Of a DNA stretch of 42,459 bases, positions 25,864-40,312 are shown piece by piece (positions within the stretch are counted from its first letter, which is position 1; every line of letters starts with the position of its first letter). Both the position numbers and the translations under genes were made by a program. The notes under the pieces are model-generated. The model did no database searches. It had not been told where the DNA came from and worked only from the letters and a program-made list of their open reading frames with translations. Origin of the DNA: Elusimicrobiota bacterium. GTDB lineage: Bacteria; Elusimicrobiota; Elusimicrobia; UBA1565; UBA9628. Location of the stretch: the NCBI GenBank assembly GCA_013044195.1, contig JABEUV010000043.1:1-42459 (forward strand), written 5' to 3'.

Positions 25864-26292
25864 TCATTTCTGGCGGCTTTCGACGCGGACGACCGCGCCG
25901 TCCTGGAAGACGACGCGCTCCCTCTCGCTGCGGTCCGGTCCGGATTCGGCGCCGAGCGACTCGCCGTAGCCGCCGCCGTATCCGCCCTCTCCCATGCCCA
26001 GGCCGAGACCCAGCCCCAGGCCGCCCGCGTCCGAGCTGTAGATCCATATCTCCTGAACGACATCCACCGCCTTGCGCGTGTAGCGGCGGTCGGGCCGGCC
26101 GAGGGCCAGTTCGACCTGCGCGGGCGTGAAGCCCACGTCCGCTTGGCCGGCGCTGATTTTCCGGCGGATCTCCGGCGGGTAGGAATCGAACGCCGCCTGA
26201 TGGCTGCGGATGCGCGACTGCGGCGACGCGCAAGCGGACAGGAACAGGTACGCGGCCCACGCGACGAGGGCGAGACGGTGTTTTGAGTTCAT
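25864..26292 (-). CDS. hypothetical lipoprotein, glycine-rich
   Basis: Lipobox LFLSACAS; Gly-rich 'GGLGLGLGLGMGEGGYGGGYGES'; TATACT 6 nt before ATG. Confidence 0.7.
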   Translation of the reverse strand: MNSKHRLALVAWAAYLFLSACASPQSRIRSHQAAFDSYPPEIRRKISAGQADVGFTPAQVELALGRPDRRYTRKAVDVVQEIWIYSSDAGGLGLGLGLGMGEGGYGGGYGESLGAESGPDRSERERVVFQDGAVVRVESRQK

Positions 26293-26463
26293 GCACCCAG
26301 TATAGGCCCGCGGGTGGCTTCTGCGGCGTGAAGGCTTCGTCGCATTCAAATGACCGTCGCCGCCGCGTGCGGGTCGAGACGGCGACACAAAGTTTTGACG
26401 CGCCGTACATGGCGGAACGCGCCCGCGTCTCGCACAATGACGAAGTCGGAACAGGAGGACGCC

Positions 26464-27159
26464 ATGAACCCCGAGATTTCACGCGCCGGCCGCCCCCGCG
26501 TCGCGGGAGCCTTTCTGGTCGCGCTGGCCGTCGCCGTCCCGGCCGGAGTCGGCGCGCAGACCCGCGTCTCCTCCGTCGCGCCGCCCGACCCCGCCGGCAC
26601 CGACGCGCCCGCGGCGCGCACGGCCGAGTCGGTCATCCAGAATTGGCCGGAGCGCTCGCGCGACACCGCGCGGGCGCTCATCGCGGAGTACGGGGAACCC
26701 GCGGCTTTCAGCGGCGAAGCGTTGGTCTGGAGCGGCAACGGCGCCTGGAAGAAGACCGTCGTCCACCGCGGAGCGTGGCCGCGCCTGCTGGTGATGAAGG
26801 ATCGCAACTATTTGGAACAGGCCATCTCCTACCGCGTTCCGGAAGACAAGATCGCGGCTCTGAAGATGTTCGACTCGCGGGTTCAGGTCGACCCGGTCGA
26901 TGGAGAACTGTCCTCGCGCGCCGAGAGCGAGAAGATGAACTACCTGGCGCTGAATATGGCCGTGGAGATCATCGACGAGAAGCGCAGCGTCGAGGACGCG
27001 TCGGCGTTCTATCGTCGGGAGGCGGAGCTGGCCGCGGCGGGAAAATCCTCTCCCTATTTGGAAGGATTCACCTTCAACGTCGACGCCGGCGCGTCGGGGG
27101 CTCCCGGCGATCCCGGCACGCGCTCCGAGTTCACCCTGCCGCCGACGGACTCCGATTGA
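26464..27159 (+). CDS. hypothetical secreted protein
   Basis: SD caggagg; signal peptide [32 protein letters not shown]; '[33 protein letters not shown]'. Confidence 0.7.
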   Translation: MNPEISRAGRPRVAGAFLVALAVAVPAGVGAQTRVSSVAPPDPAGTDAPAARTAESVIQNWPERSRDTARALIAEYGEPAAFSGEALVWSGNGAWKKTVVHRGAWPRLLVMKDRNYLEQAISYRVPEDKIAALKMFDSRVQVDPVDGELSSRAESEKMNYLALNMAVEIIDEKRSVEDASAFYRREAELAAAGKSSPYLEGFTFNVDAGASGAPGDPGTRSEFTLPPTDSD

Positions 27160-27167
27160 GGCGGCGC

Positions 27168-27196
27168 TTGCGGCGGCACGGGGCATTCGCTACAAT
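27168..27196 (+). promoter_or_regulatory. clpP promoter, leaderless geometry
   Basis: TTGCGG (27168-27173), 17 nt, TACAAT (27191-27196), 6 nt, ATG 27203. Confidence 0.65.
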
Positions 27197-27202
27197 TCCC
27201 GC

Positions 27203-27832
27203 ATGAATCTCATCCCCCAAGTCATCGAGCGCGCCAATCAGGGCTCCGTCATCGGCTACGACATTTATTCAAGGCTGTTGAAGGATCGCATCATCTTCGT
27301 CGGCGGCTACGAGGGCGAGTTCACCACCGATTCGGCCAACACCTTGATCGCCCAGCTTCTCTACTTGGACAGCGACGACAGCACCAAGGACATCAACCTC
27401 TACATCAACAGCCCCGGCGGCATGGTCACCGCGGGTTTGGCGGTCTACGACACGATGCAGTTCATTAAATCTCCGATCACCACCATCTGCATGGGCATGG
27501 CCATGAGCTTCGGCGCGGTCATCCTGGCGGCCGGTTCCAAAGGGAAGCGCTATGCGCTTCCCAACTCCCGCATCATGATCCACCAACCGCTGGTGGGCGG
27601 CATCTCCGGCCAGGCCACCGACATCATCGTGGAGGCCAAGGAGATGGCGCACACGCGCAAGATTCTGGAGGAGATCATGGCCAAGCACACCGGCCAGAGC
27701 TTCGACAAGGTCAACCGCGACATGGAGCGCAACAACTACATGTCCGCCGAGGAAGCCAAGGCCTACGGCATCATCGACGAGGTGATCGCCGGCGCGAAGG
27801 TCGTGGCCCTCAACGGCGCGGCCAAGAAGTAG
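27203..27832 (+). CDS. clpP: ATP-dependent Clp protease proteolytic subunit
   Basis: [67 protein letters not shown]. Confidence 0.98.
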   Translation: MNLIPQVIERANQGSVIGYDIYSRLLKDRIIFVGGYEGEFTTDSANTLIAQLLYLDSDDSTKDINLYINSPGGMVTAGLAVYDTMQFIKSPITTICMGMAMSFGAVILAAGSKGKRYALPNSRIMIHQPLVGGISGQATDIIVEAKEMAHTRKILEEIMAKHTGQSFDKVNRDMERNNYMSAEEAKAYGIIDEVIAGAKVVALNGAAKK

Positions 27833-27842
27833 ACGCGCGCTC

Positions 27843-28367
27843 TCAGGGCGTGGCCCGCGCGGCGGACGCCGCGACGGCGGGCGCTTCGGCGTCCAACGCG
27901 TCCTGTATGTCCGAGGCGTAGAGAAAGCTGGGGCTGAGCTTGTGCTGGACGCGGCCGTAGGCGTCCAGCACGAAGGTCTGGGGAATTTCCTCGACGCCGA
28001 AGGCCCGGATCATGCGCGCGTCGGCGTCCAGGCCGATCCACGGCTTCATCGGGTGCGTGAGCAAGAAGCGCTGGACCGTGGCGCGGTCCTCGTCGGTCAC
28101 CGATAGGAACACGACCGGCTTGCCCGTGAATTTTTCAGCCAGCTTGTTCATGTGCGGCAAGGTCTCCACGCAGGTGGGGCACCAGGTCGCCCAGAAGTCG
28201 ATCACCACGGCTTTGCCGCGCAGGGCGGACAAGGCGGGCAGATCGGCGCGCGGGGCCTGCAGCAGTTCGGGCAGGCCCACGTCGGGCGCCAGCGGGGCCG
28301 GTCCTTTGCGTCCGCAGGCTCCTGCCAGAGCCATCAAGAGCAGAAGCGCGGCCGGGCGGCGGTTCAT
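27843..28367 (-). CDS. TlpA/ResA-like thioredoxin-fold lipoprotein
   Basis: Lipobox LAGACGRK; 'GKAVVIDFWATWCPTCVETLPHMNKLAEKF'. Confidence 0.9.
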   Translation of the reverse strand: MNRRPAALLLLMALAGACGRKGPAPLAPDVGLPELLQAPRADLPALSALRGKAVVIDFWATWCPTCVETLPHMNKLAEKFTGKPVVFLSVTDEDRATVQRFLLTHPMKPWIGLDADARMIRAFGVEEIPQTFVLDAYGRVQHKLSPSFLYASDIQDALDAEAPAVAASAARATP

Positions 28368-28377
28368 GGCCGGCCCG

Positions 28378-30288
28378 CTATTTTCCGACCACGGAATTCT
28401 GCTGGGCGCGCAAGGCGTTGAGCGCGGCGACGGGGTCGACGACCAGGAAATCCTGCGCCAGCGACACGTCCGGCGGCAAGGTCGAGAGATTCATGGGCGC
28501 GGAGCCGGAGCGCAGGGCGTCGACGATGCGTTGCGACGCGGTGACCGGATCGGGCGCCGGGTTGAAGGACGACGCCTGCTGGAGCAGGGCGACGACGCCG
28601 CTCAACGCGGGCGTGGCCATCGACGTGCCGCTCATCGTGCCGTAGCCGCCGCCGGGCAAGGTCGAGCGGATGTTCTGGCCCGGCGTCATGAACACGTCCT
28701 TGACCACGTATTTAAGCTTGCGCGTGTCGAAGTCCAGGCCGAACGAGGTGTAGTCGGACATGCGCCCGTCGACGTTGAGGCTGCCGACGCTCAGCGCGCC
28801 CGGGGCGTCCGAGGGGCTCTCGACGCTGTTCGTGCCGCGATCGTTGCCGGCGGCGACCACGAAGATCACGCCCCGGCGCGCATACTTGTCGACCAGGCGC
28901 GACATCGGCTCGCTGGGCGGGCCGGAGCCGGCGAGGCTCATGCTGATGATTTTGTTGCCGTCGGCGACGGCCTTTCGGATCGCGGCCATGATGCCGGGGT
29001 CGTTGTCCTGGACGAGCTTGGGGTTGCCGGCGTCGTCGGCGGGAAAGACGATGTAGCTGTTGATCTTCGCGTCCGGCGCCAGCTGGTGGATGATGCCGGA
29101 CACGTGCGTGCCGTGGTCGCCGGCCAGGGCCGCGCCGCGGTCGGAGGTGAAGTTCTGACGCGACGCGATCGCGGCGTCCAGCTCCGGGTGGGGGGCCACG
29201 CCCTGGTCGATGACCGCGACCTTGACGCCCTGGCCGGTCAGGCCTTGCCGCCAAAGATTCTGCACGCCCATTCTCCAGACCAACTCACCCATCGGAAAGG
29301 ATTCGATCAGCGCTTTCTGCTGATCGGGCGTGAGCGGCCGGCCGTTGATGCGGTCCAAAGTCTTGAGAAGTCCGGGCATGCCGCTGGACAGAGGAACCGG
29401 CTTTCCCGCGGGCGCGACGGAGTCCGGCGCGGGAACGATGCTTTCGTCGACCGCGTAGCGCTGGGTCTTCAGAGTGTTCAGAACGGCCAAGGCGTTTCGG
29501 TCTCCGGCGCGGCGGGCGGGATCGGCGGCGACGCCGGGGGAGACCGCGTCCGCCTCGATTTCGGCGCGGTATTTGGCGAGCGTGGCGCCGAGGTCGGGAT
29601 AGGGCCGCAGGTTCAGCGGCTGTTCGCCCGAGCGCGGCGGCGCGCCCAGGATGCGGTCCCAGACCAAGGTCAATTCGTCGGCGGCGATGTCGGGCGCCTG
29701 CTGTTTGAAGGCTTGGTAGTAGGCGTCCTTGAAGCGCGCCAGCGCCTGGGAGAGACGCTCCTTGCTGAGGCGCTTCAATGCGTCCGGGGACTTCACGTAA
29801 TATTGGTAGAGCATCAGGCCGTAGTAGGTCGCCGATCCGTCGGGGTCCAGGATGGGATTGCCGTCGAACGCGGGGGGAATGCCCCAGGCCGCGAGCGCGC
29901 GGCCGACGGCCTTGGGGTCCATCGCCGCGGCCTCGGAGAAGACGGCCAGGCCGCGCAGGATAGGGCCGAGCTTGTCGGCGTCCACGGGTTGGAAGGTGGT
30001 GTCGTAGACGATGCGCCCGTCGTGCCAGAGGAAAGACGCGTTCGTGAGTACGTCGATCGGCACGCGCGCGCCGTCGCGACCGGACAGGCTGCCGTCGCGG
30101 CTTGCCGTCCAGCCGAGCGAGGCCAGACGGCCGGCGAACGCGGCGCCGACCGTGACGGCATCGGGCGTGGCGGCGGTGATTGCCGGCAGGACGGGAATCA
30201 TCGACGACTGTTCGGGGGGCTGAACGGCGCGCGCGAAGACGGCGGCGCCGAAGCTCGATAAAAAAACGACGAGGAGAGGGGGTCTCAT
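28378..30288 (-). CDS. subtilisin-like S8 serine protease
   Basis: VKVAVIDQGVAPHPELDAAI (Asp), GDHGTHVSGIIHQLAPDAKI (His), GTMSGTSMATPALSGVVALL (Ser). Confidence 0.95.
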   Translation of the reverse strand: MRPPLLVVFLSSFGAAVFARAVQPPEQSSMIPVLPAITAATPDAVTVGAAFAGRLASLGWTASRDGSLSGRDGARVPIDVLTNASFLWHDGRIVYDTTFQPVDADKLGPILRGLAVFSEAAAMDPKAVGRALAAWGIPPAFDGNPILDPDGSATYYGLMLYQYYVKSPDALKRLSKERLSQALARFKDAYYQAFKQQAPDIAADELTLVWDRILGAPPRSGEQPLNLRPYPDLGATLAKYRAEIEADAVSPGVAADPARRAGDRNALAVLNTLKTQRYAVDESIVPAPDSVAPAGKPVPLSSGMPGLLKTLDRINGRPLTPDQQKALIESFPMGELVWRMGVQNLWRQGLTGQGVKVAVIDQGVAPHPELDAAIASRQNFTSDRGAALAGDHGTHVSGIIHQLAPDAKINSYIVFPADDAGNPKLVQDNDPGIMAAIRKAVADGNKIISMSLAGSGPPSEPMSRLVDKYARRGVIFVVAAGNDRGTNSVESPSDAPGALSVGSLNVDGRMSDYTSFGLDFDTRKLKYVVKDVFMTPGQNIRSTLPGGGYGTMSGTSMATPALSGVVALLQQASSFNPAPDPVTASQRIVDALRSGSAPMNLSTLPPDVSLAQDFLVVDPVAALNALRAQQNSVVGK

Positions 30289-30334
30289 CGTGAAAGGAGG
30301 TTAGCCCCGGTCGCCGCCGGCTGTCAAGGGCCCG

Positions 30335-30363
30335 TTGCAATTTTTTTGGCGATGGGTTATAAT
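30335..30363 (+). promoter_or_regulatory. sigma70-type promoter of hrcA operon
   Basis: TTGCAA (30335-30340), 17-nt spacer, TATAAT (30358-30363). Confidence 0.85.
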
Positions 30364-30390
30364 TTAGCAGTCGATAAATTCGACTGCCAA
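30364..30390 (+). promoter_or_regulatory. CIRCE-type operator (variant)
   Basis: TTAGCAGTC-N9(gataaattc)-GACTGCCAA directly after the -10; consensus CIRCE is TTAGCACTC-N9-GAGTGCTAA. Confidence 0.9.
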
Positions 30391-30403
30391 TTATCAGCAA
30401 CTC

Positions 30404-31492
30404 ATGAGACAGCTCAAGCCCGAGGTCGTTCAGGAGCGCAAACGCCACCTTCTGCAGTGGATCGTCCACTATTACATCAAGACCTCCAAGCCGGTGTCCT
30501 CCGGGCTGATCGCCGAAGAGTCGGGGCTGGACCTGTCCAGCGCGACGATCCGCAGCATCCTTCAAGAACTGGAGGAAGACGGCTACTTGATTCAGCCTCA
30601 CTCCTCTTCGGGGCGCGAGCCCAGCGACAAGGGTTATCGCTTTTTCGTCGACTACCTGTCCGGTGTTCAGCGCCTGGCCGCGACCGAGAAGGACAGTATT
30701 GAGGAACAGTATCGCCGGCGCATCGGGGAGCTGGACACCTTGCTGGTGGAGACCTCGCGCCTGTTGTCGAGCGTGTCGCACGGCGCGGGTATCGTGCTTT
30801 CGCCCCAGGCCAAGCGCCAGACGCTCAAGCGCCTGGAACTGGTCGCGCTGGGCGGGCGCAACGTGCTGGGCGTGATGGTCACCGAGGAGGGCTTAGTTCG
30901 CCATTGGCCCATCCAATTAACATTCGCTCCCACCGCGCGGCAACTCACTCTGCTCAACAACTTCCTCAATGAACAGGTGAAGGGTGTGCCGATCGAGAAG
31001 GCGCAGGCGCAGGTGCTGGCCAACCTGGGCGCGATGGAGCGCGAGTTCCAGGCCTTGGCGGAGTTGGCCGGAGAACTGATGAAGGACCTGGGCCGCGTCG
31101 CCTCGCCCGATTCCTTGTATATCGACGGCGCCGACAACATCCTCTCCCAAGCCGAGCAGTTCGGAGACCTGAAGGACGTGCAGTCTTTGATGCGCGTGAT
31201 CGGAGAGAAGGAGCGCCTGGCGGAAATTTTGGAACGCGAGGTGCGCGACGCCGACGAGACGAATCTGCCCGCGCGCGTGCGCGTGCGCATCGGCGAAGAG
31301 GCGGGACTGCCGGAGCTGAAGGCGGCAAGCCTGGTCACGCACGTCTACCGCCACGGCGACCGCGTGGTGGGCGTGTTGGGCATACTGGGATCCAAGCGCA
31401 TGGAGTATTCGCGCATGATGGGACTGGTGGACTATGTCGGCCGTCTAGTCGAGGGACGGCTTCAAGAATGGGATCAGGAGGACGAGCGGTGA
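30404..31492 (+). CDS. hrcA: heat-inducible transcription repressor
   Basis: VQERKRHLLQWIVHYYIKTSKPVSSGLIAEESGLDLSSATIRSILQELEEDGYLIQPHSSSGREPSDKGYRFFVDYL. Confidence 0.97.
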   Translation: MRQLKPEVVQERKRHLLQWIVHYYIKTSKPVSSGLIAEESGLDLSSATIRSILQELEEDGYLIQPHSSSGREPSDKGYRFFVDYLSGVQRLAATEKDSIEEQYRRRIGELDTLLVETSRLLSSVSHGAGIVLSPQAKRQTLKRLELVALGGRNVLGVMVTEEGLVRHWPIQLTFAPTARQLTLLNNFLNEQVKGVPIEKAQAQVLANLGAMEREFQALAELAGELMKDLGRVASPDSLYIDGADNILSQAEQFGDLKDVQSLMRVIGEKERLAEILEREVRDADETNLPARVRVRIGEEAGLPELKAASLVTHVYRHGDRVVGVLGILGSKRMEYSRMMGLVDYVGRLVEGRLQEWDQEDER

Positions 31493-31979
31493 GCGACGAA
31501 GCCAAGACCGCCGCGCCCGCGGACGCGGCCGCCCCGGCGGAGGCGGCGCCGGACTATTTCGGCCAGCTGCTGATGCTGAAGGCGGAGTTCGAGAACTACC
31601 GCAAGCGCGTGGACCGCGACCGTCCCGAGTGGCTCAAGCTGGGACGGGCGGAAGTGCTGGTGAAGCTTCTGCCGCTCTACGATCTGCTCCAGCATGCGCA
31701 TGCGGAGGTCAAGACCGGGCACGCGGACACCCCGCTTGCCAAGGGCCTGGACGCGATTTTCCGCGAGTTCGAGAAGCTTTTCAAGGAAGAGGGGGTCGCG
31801 CGGATCGACCCCGCCGGCAAGCCGTTTGATCCGCACTATCACGAGGCCTTCGGCTTCGTCGACAGGCCGGACGTCGAGGAGGGCGCCGTCGCCGACGTGC
31901 TGCAGCCCGGCTACCTTCTCGGTGATAAAGTTTTGCGGACCGCCAAGGTCCGCCTGCAGAAAAAGAAGCAGGAGGGGAT

Positions 31980-31983
<4 letters not shown>
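31489..31983 (+). CDS. grpE: nucleotide exchange factor GrpE
   Basis: [44 protein letters not shown]...[23 protein letters not shown] start overlapping hrcA stop. Confidence 0.95.
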
Positions 31984-33830
<1,847 letters not shown>

Positions 33831-33856
33831 GGCCGCGGGCGCGGTCCGGGTGGGGC

Positions 33857-34990
33857 ATGGCTAACGATTACTACGGTCTTCTGGGCGTCGCGCGCAACGC
33901 GACCGAGGCGGAGATCAAGTCCGCGTACCGAAAGTTGGCCATGAAGCACCATCCGGACCGCAATCCCGGCAGCAAGGAGTCGGAGGAGACGTTCAAGAAA
34001 ATCGGCGCCGCCTACGAGGTCCTTTCCGACGTGAAGAAGCGCAAGCTCTACGACCAATACGGCGAGGCCGCAGTCAACGCCGGCGCCTCCGGCGGCTTCG
34101 GCGGGGTTCCGCCGGGCTTCGAGGGCTTCGGCGGCGCGGACGTCAACGAGGCGTTCGGGGACTTATTCGAGAATTTCTTCGGCGCCGCGAGCGGCCGCGG
34201 CGGCCGCAGACGCGCGGCGGGCGCGGACCTCAAATACGAGACGGATATCTCTTTAGAAGACGCGTTCACGGGATCGCAACTGCCGCTGAAGTTCCCGCGC
34301 GTGGAGTCCTGCGCGACCTGCGGCGGCTCCGGCGCCAAGCCCGGAACCCACCTCAAGCGCTGCGCGCAGTGCCGCGGGTCCGGCCGCATCCAGCTGTCGC
34401 AGGGATTCTTTTCCATGGCGCAGGCCTGCCCGCGCTGCCGCGGCGAAGGCCAGGTCGTGGAGGATCCCTGCAAGGACTGCCGCGGCCAGGGCCGCGTGCG
34501 CCGCGAGGCCGACCTCAAGATCAAGATCCCTCCGGGCATCTACGACGGCGCGACCTTGCGCATCTCCGGCGAGGGCGAGGCCGGTCCGCACGGCGCCGGC
34601 GCCGGCGACCTGTACGTCCACATCAAGGTCAAGGCCGACCCGCGTTTTGAACGCCGCGAGGACGACCTGACCGCGGTGACCGGCATCGACGTGGCCACCG
34701 CCGCGCTGGGCGGCTCCGTGGACGTGCCCACCATCGACGGCGAGTCCGTGCGCGTGAAAATTCCCTCCGGCGCCCAGGCCGGAGCCACCTTCCGCGTGCG
34801 CGAGAAAGGCATGCCCCGCCTGCATGGGCGCGGCCGCGGCGACCTTCTGGTCCAAGTCCGCGTCGACGTTCCGCGCGAGCTGACCGCGCGCCAGCGCGAG
34901 CTCCTAGAGGAACTGCGCAAGTCCTTCGATCCCGACGGCGCGGCCAAGGGCGACGGCGGAGTCTTCGGCCGCATCTTCGGCAAGGAATAG
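33857..34990 (+). CDS. dnaJ: molecular chaperone DnaJ
   Basis: J domain with HPD; four CxxCxGxG zinc motifs ([32 protein letters not shown]). Confidence 0.98.
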   Translation: MANDYYGLLGVARNATEAEIKSAYRKLAMKHHPDRNPGSKESEETFKKIGAAYEVLSDVKKRKLYDQYGEAAVNAGASGGFGGVPPGFEGFGGADVNEAFGDLFENFFGAASGRGGRRRAAGADLKYETDISLEDAFTGSQLPLKFPRVESCATCGGSGAKPGTHLKRCAQCRGSGRIQLSQGFFSMAQACPRCRGEGQVVEDPCKDCRGQGRVRREADLKIKIPPGIYDGATLRISGEGEAGPHGAGAGDLYVHIKVKADPRFERREDDLTAVTGIDVATAALGGSVDVPTIDGESVRVKIPSGAQAGATFRVREKGMPRLHGRGRGDLLVQVRVDVPRELTARQRELLEELRKSFDPDGAAKGDGGVFGRIFGKE

Positions 34991-35146
34991 TTCCGTCGGA
35001 AGGGGGGGGTAAAATGAGACCCTCTTTCGTCGAAATAATCCCCCGTTGCGGGCCGGTTCGTGGTAGAATAAAGCTATCGGGAAGATGGTTTCCCGTGCCA
35101 CATAGACGTAAGTGAGCAAGACGTACAGAAGAGGATAGACAACGAC

Positions 35147-35350
35147 ATGGCGACCGGAAAAGTGAAGTGGTTCAACGATCAGAAGGGCTTCGGATTCATC
35201 ACGCCGGACGATGGGTCTAAGGACTTGTTCGTTCACCACTCGTCCATCATGGGCGAAGGCTTCAAGACTTTGGCCGAGAATCAGGCCGTGGAGTTCGACG
35301 TGGAGAAGTCCGACAAGGGCCCCCGCGCCGGAAACGTTCGCAAGCTCTAA
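35147..35350 (+). CDS. cold-shock protein
   Basis: [67 protein letters not shown]. Confidence 0.98.
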   Translation: MATGKVKWFNDQKGFGFITPDDGSKDLFVHHSSIMGEGFKTLAENQAVEFDVEKSDKGPRAGNVRKL

Positions 35351-35376
35351 TCGGCTGACGAACACCGCCTGACAAA

Positions 35377-35410
35377 GCCCCCTGCGCCGCGCGCGGCGCA
35401 GGGGGCTTTT
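35377..35410 (+). terminator. rho-independent terminator of csp gene
   Basis: gccccctgcgcc-gcgcgc-ggcgcagggggc followed by tttt. Confidence 0.9.
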
Positions 35411-35476
35411 GCCTATGTTCGCAGGCCTTCTCGTCCTTTGCTAGGATGAAGCGACGGCGCGTGACAAGGAGGCGAC

Positions 35477-35719
35477 ATGAGCGAAGAGGATTTGAAGGCG
35501 GAACTGGCGAAGCTGAAGGCGGAGAACGAGGCGCTTCGGAAATCAAGCGCGAGCGGCGTATCCTTGAAGGTCAGCCAGAAAGGCGCGCTCTCTCTGTATG
35601 GCATGGGCCGCTTCCCTGTCACCCTTTACAAGGAGCAGTGGCTGAAGATTCTAGAGATGGCCGACGGCATCCGTAATTTCATCTCGGAAAATAATTCCCA
35701 GCTCAAAGAAAAGCAATAG
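35477..35719 (+). CDS. small conserved-looking protein of unknown function
   Basis: SD aaggaggcgac; MSEEDLKAELAKLKAENEALRKSSASGVSLKVSQKGALSLYGMGRFPVTLYKEQWLKILEMADGIRNFISENNSQLKEKQ. Confidence 0.85.
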   Translation: MSEEDLKAELAKLKAENEALRKSSASGVSLKVSQKGALSLYGMGRFPVTLYKEQWLKILEMADGIRNFISENNSQLKEKQ

Positions 35720-35733
35720 GGGGCGGCCTGCTC

Positions 35734-36507
35734 ATGCCACAGTTCTTCGTCGCTGCCGAGGACATCCAGAAAAAATCGTTCCGGCTGACCGGTCCGGAGG
35801 CCTTTCACGTGGTCAAGGTCCTGCGCTACGCGCCGGGCCAGACCATCGAGCTGTTCGACGGCAAGGGCGGGCGGTTTTCGGGCGTCATCGAGGACGTGGG
35901 GCCGGACGGCGCGGTCGCGGGGCGGCTGACGGCCACGCTGAAGGCCGACGACGCGCGTACCCCGGTCCGCGTGCATCTCCAACTCGGACTGCTCAAGGCC
36001 AGCCATTGGGACTATGCGCTTGAGAAGGGCACGGAGCTGGGCGCGGCGACCTTCACCCCCATCCTGACGCCGCGCACGGTCGTCTTGATCCACGAAGTGG
36101 AGCGCGCGCGGGCCAAGCAGGACCGCTGGGCGCGCGTGGTGATGGCGGCGGCCAAGCAGTGCGGGCGCGCGGACCTGCCCACGGTCAAGGAGCCGCAGGC
36201 GTTTCGCGACGCGATTCGCGCCTGCAAGGACCAGGGGCTGATCCTGCTGGCATGGGAGGGCATGAAGGGCGCGGTTGCCGGCGAAAGCCTGCGCGCGGTC
36301 CTGAAGGCGGCCGACGCCGCGCGGGGCGACCAGCCTCTGGATGTCTTCGTGTTCATCGGTCCCGAAGGCGGCTTCACCGAAGAGGAAGTCGAGCTGGCCG
36401 AAACCGAGGGCGCGACCTTGTTCGGGCTGGGCCCGCGCATCCTGCGCGCGGAGACCGCGGCCGCGGCCGCGGTGACGCTCGTCCAGTACGAGCTCGGCGC
36501 GCTTTGA
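35734..36507 (+). CDS. rsmE: 16S rRNA m3U1498 methyltransferase
   Basis: FRLTGPEAFHVVKVLRYAPGQTIELFDGKG...LLKASHWDYALEKGTELGAATFTPILTPRTV...FIGPEGGFTEEEVELAETEGATLFGLGPRILRAETAAAAAV. Confidence 0.97.
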   Translation: MPQFFVAAEDIQKKSFRLTGPEAFHVVKVLRYAPGQTIELFDGKGGRFSGVIEDVGPDGAVAGRLTATLKADDARTPVRVHLQLGLLKASHWDYALEKGTELGAATFTPILTPRTVVLIHEVERARAKQDRWARVVMAAAKQCGRADLPTVKEPQAFRDAIRACKDQGLILLAWEGMKGAVAGESLRAVLKAADAARGDQPLDVFVFIGPEGGFTEEEVELAETEGATLFGLGPRILRAETAAAAAVTLVQYELGAL

Positions 36508-37013
36508 GCCAGCCGGGTTTCGGCCGCGACGTCGCGGGCCGCCTGACGCCGAAAGTCGCCCGCACGTTGCGCGTGGTGAGCACCGCGATGGGCGTCGGCG
36601 TACTCGCGCTGGCGGCGGCGGTCGTCTTCGTCTATGGGCGCGGAGCGGGCGCGGAGCCGTCGCCGCAGGCGCTGATTCAAGCGCGCCTGCTGACCATGGT
36701 CTCGCTGTTCGGCACTTTGGTGGCGATCTTCGCCTCGGAGATCGTCTGGCGCCAGCAATTGCTGGCCGCGGACGCGGCGGCCGCCGCCGCTCAGGTTCCG
36801 GCCGCGTTCATCTTCCGCGCCGCTCTGCGCGAGAGCGCGGCGCTTTTGGGGGCCGCGACCGCGCTGCGTGCCGCCGCTTCCGGTGTGTTGGGCGCCTTTC
36901 CCGCCTATTGGGTGAACTTCGCGCCGGCCGCGCTGTTCGCGGCGTTTCTTCGGGCGCACTGGCCTTCCGATGAACGGCTCAAGGCCGAGGTCGAGGCCGC
37001 GCTCGGCGGCTGA
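36504..37013 (+). CDS. hypothetical membrane protein
   Basis: Open frame overlapping rsmE stop (TTG at 36504); two or more hydrophobic helices. Confidence 0.6.
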   Translation: MSQPGFGRDVAGRLTPKVARTLRVVSTAMGVGVLALAAAVVFVYGRGAGAEPSPQALIQARLLTMVSLFGTLVAIFASEIVWRQQLLAADAAAAAAQVPAAFIFRAALRESAALLGAATALRAAASGVLGAFPAYWVNFAPAALFAAFLRAHWPSDERLKAEVEAALGG

Positions 37014-37084
37014 CGCCCAGAACTTCAGACGGATTTAAGCTGGGCTTGGGCGCGGGGGCCGCGCGGGCCGGTTAAGCTGATGAC

Positions 37085-37677
37085 GTGAACAAGGCGACCG
37101 CGGCCGGGACCGCGCTTTGGATGGCTCTCTGCGCGTCCGGCATGTACGCTCTCTGGTCCTACGCCAGCGCGCCCGGCCAGATCGGCTCGGTCCCGCGGCG
37201 CTGGCCGGCCGCGGCGGCGTCGCGGCCGGACCCGACGCGTCCCACGCTCCTGGTGTTCGTGCATCCGCACTGTCCATGCACGCGCGCGACCCTGGACGAC
37301 CTCGCGTGGGTGTTGACGCGCGCGCGCGGCCGCGTGGCGGCGCGCGCGTATTTTTACAGGCCCGCCGACGAATCGGACGGCTGGACGCGCACGTCGTTGT
37401 GGAAGACGGCCGGGGCGCTCGGCGTGGCGGCCGCGTCGGACCCGGACGGCGCGCAGGCGCGCCTCTTCGGCGCGGCCACGTCCGGCATGGCGCTGATTTA
37501 CGCGCCCGACGGCCGCCTGCTTTACGACGGCGGCCTCACGCCCGGCCGCGGCCACGAGGGCGACGGCCCGGGCCGCAAAACGGCGCTCGCGGCGATCGAC
37601 GGCACGCTCGCGTCGGCGGCCGAGGTTCCGGTGTTCGGCTGCGCGCTGATTTGGGCGGGGACGAAAAGAGAGGGCTT

Positions 37678-37681
<4 letters not shown>
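37085..37681 (+). CDS. RedB-like thioredoxin-fold membrane protein
   Basis: N-terminal TM; '[25 protein letters not shown]', '[26 protein letters not shown]'; overlaps next gene (ATGA). Confidence 0.7.
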
Positions 37682-40305
<2,624 letters not shown>

Positions 40306-40312
40306 TCGGGCC

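Noticed and set aside
28012-30261. 749-aa + strand ORF antisense to the S8 protease
   Set aside because: GC-shadow ORF; the catalytic triad gene is on the minus strand.
34300-34520. Possible loss of a DnaJ zinc centre
   Set aside because: All four CxxCxGxG motifs are present on reading.
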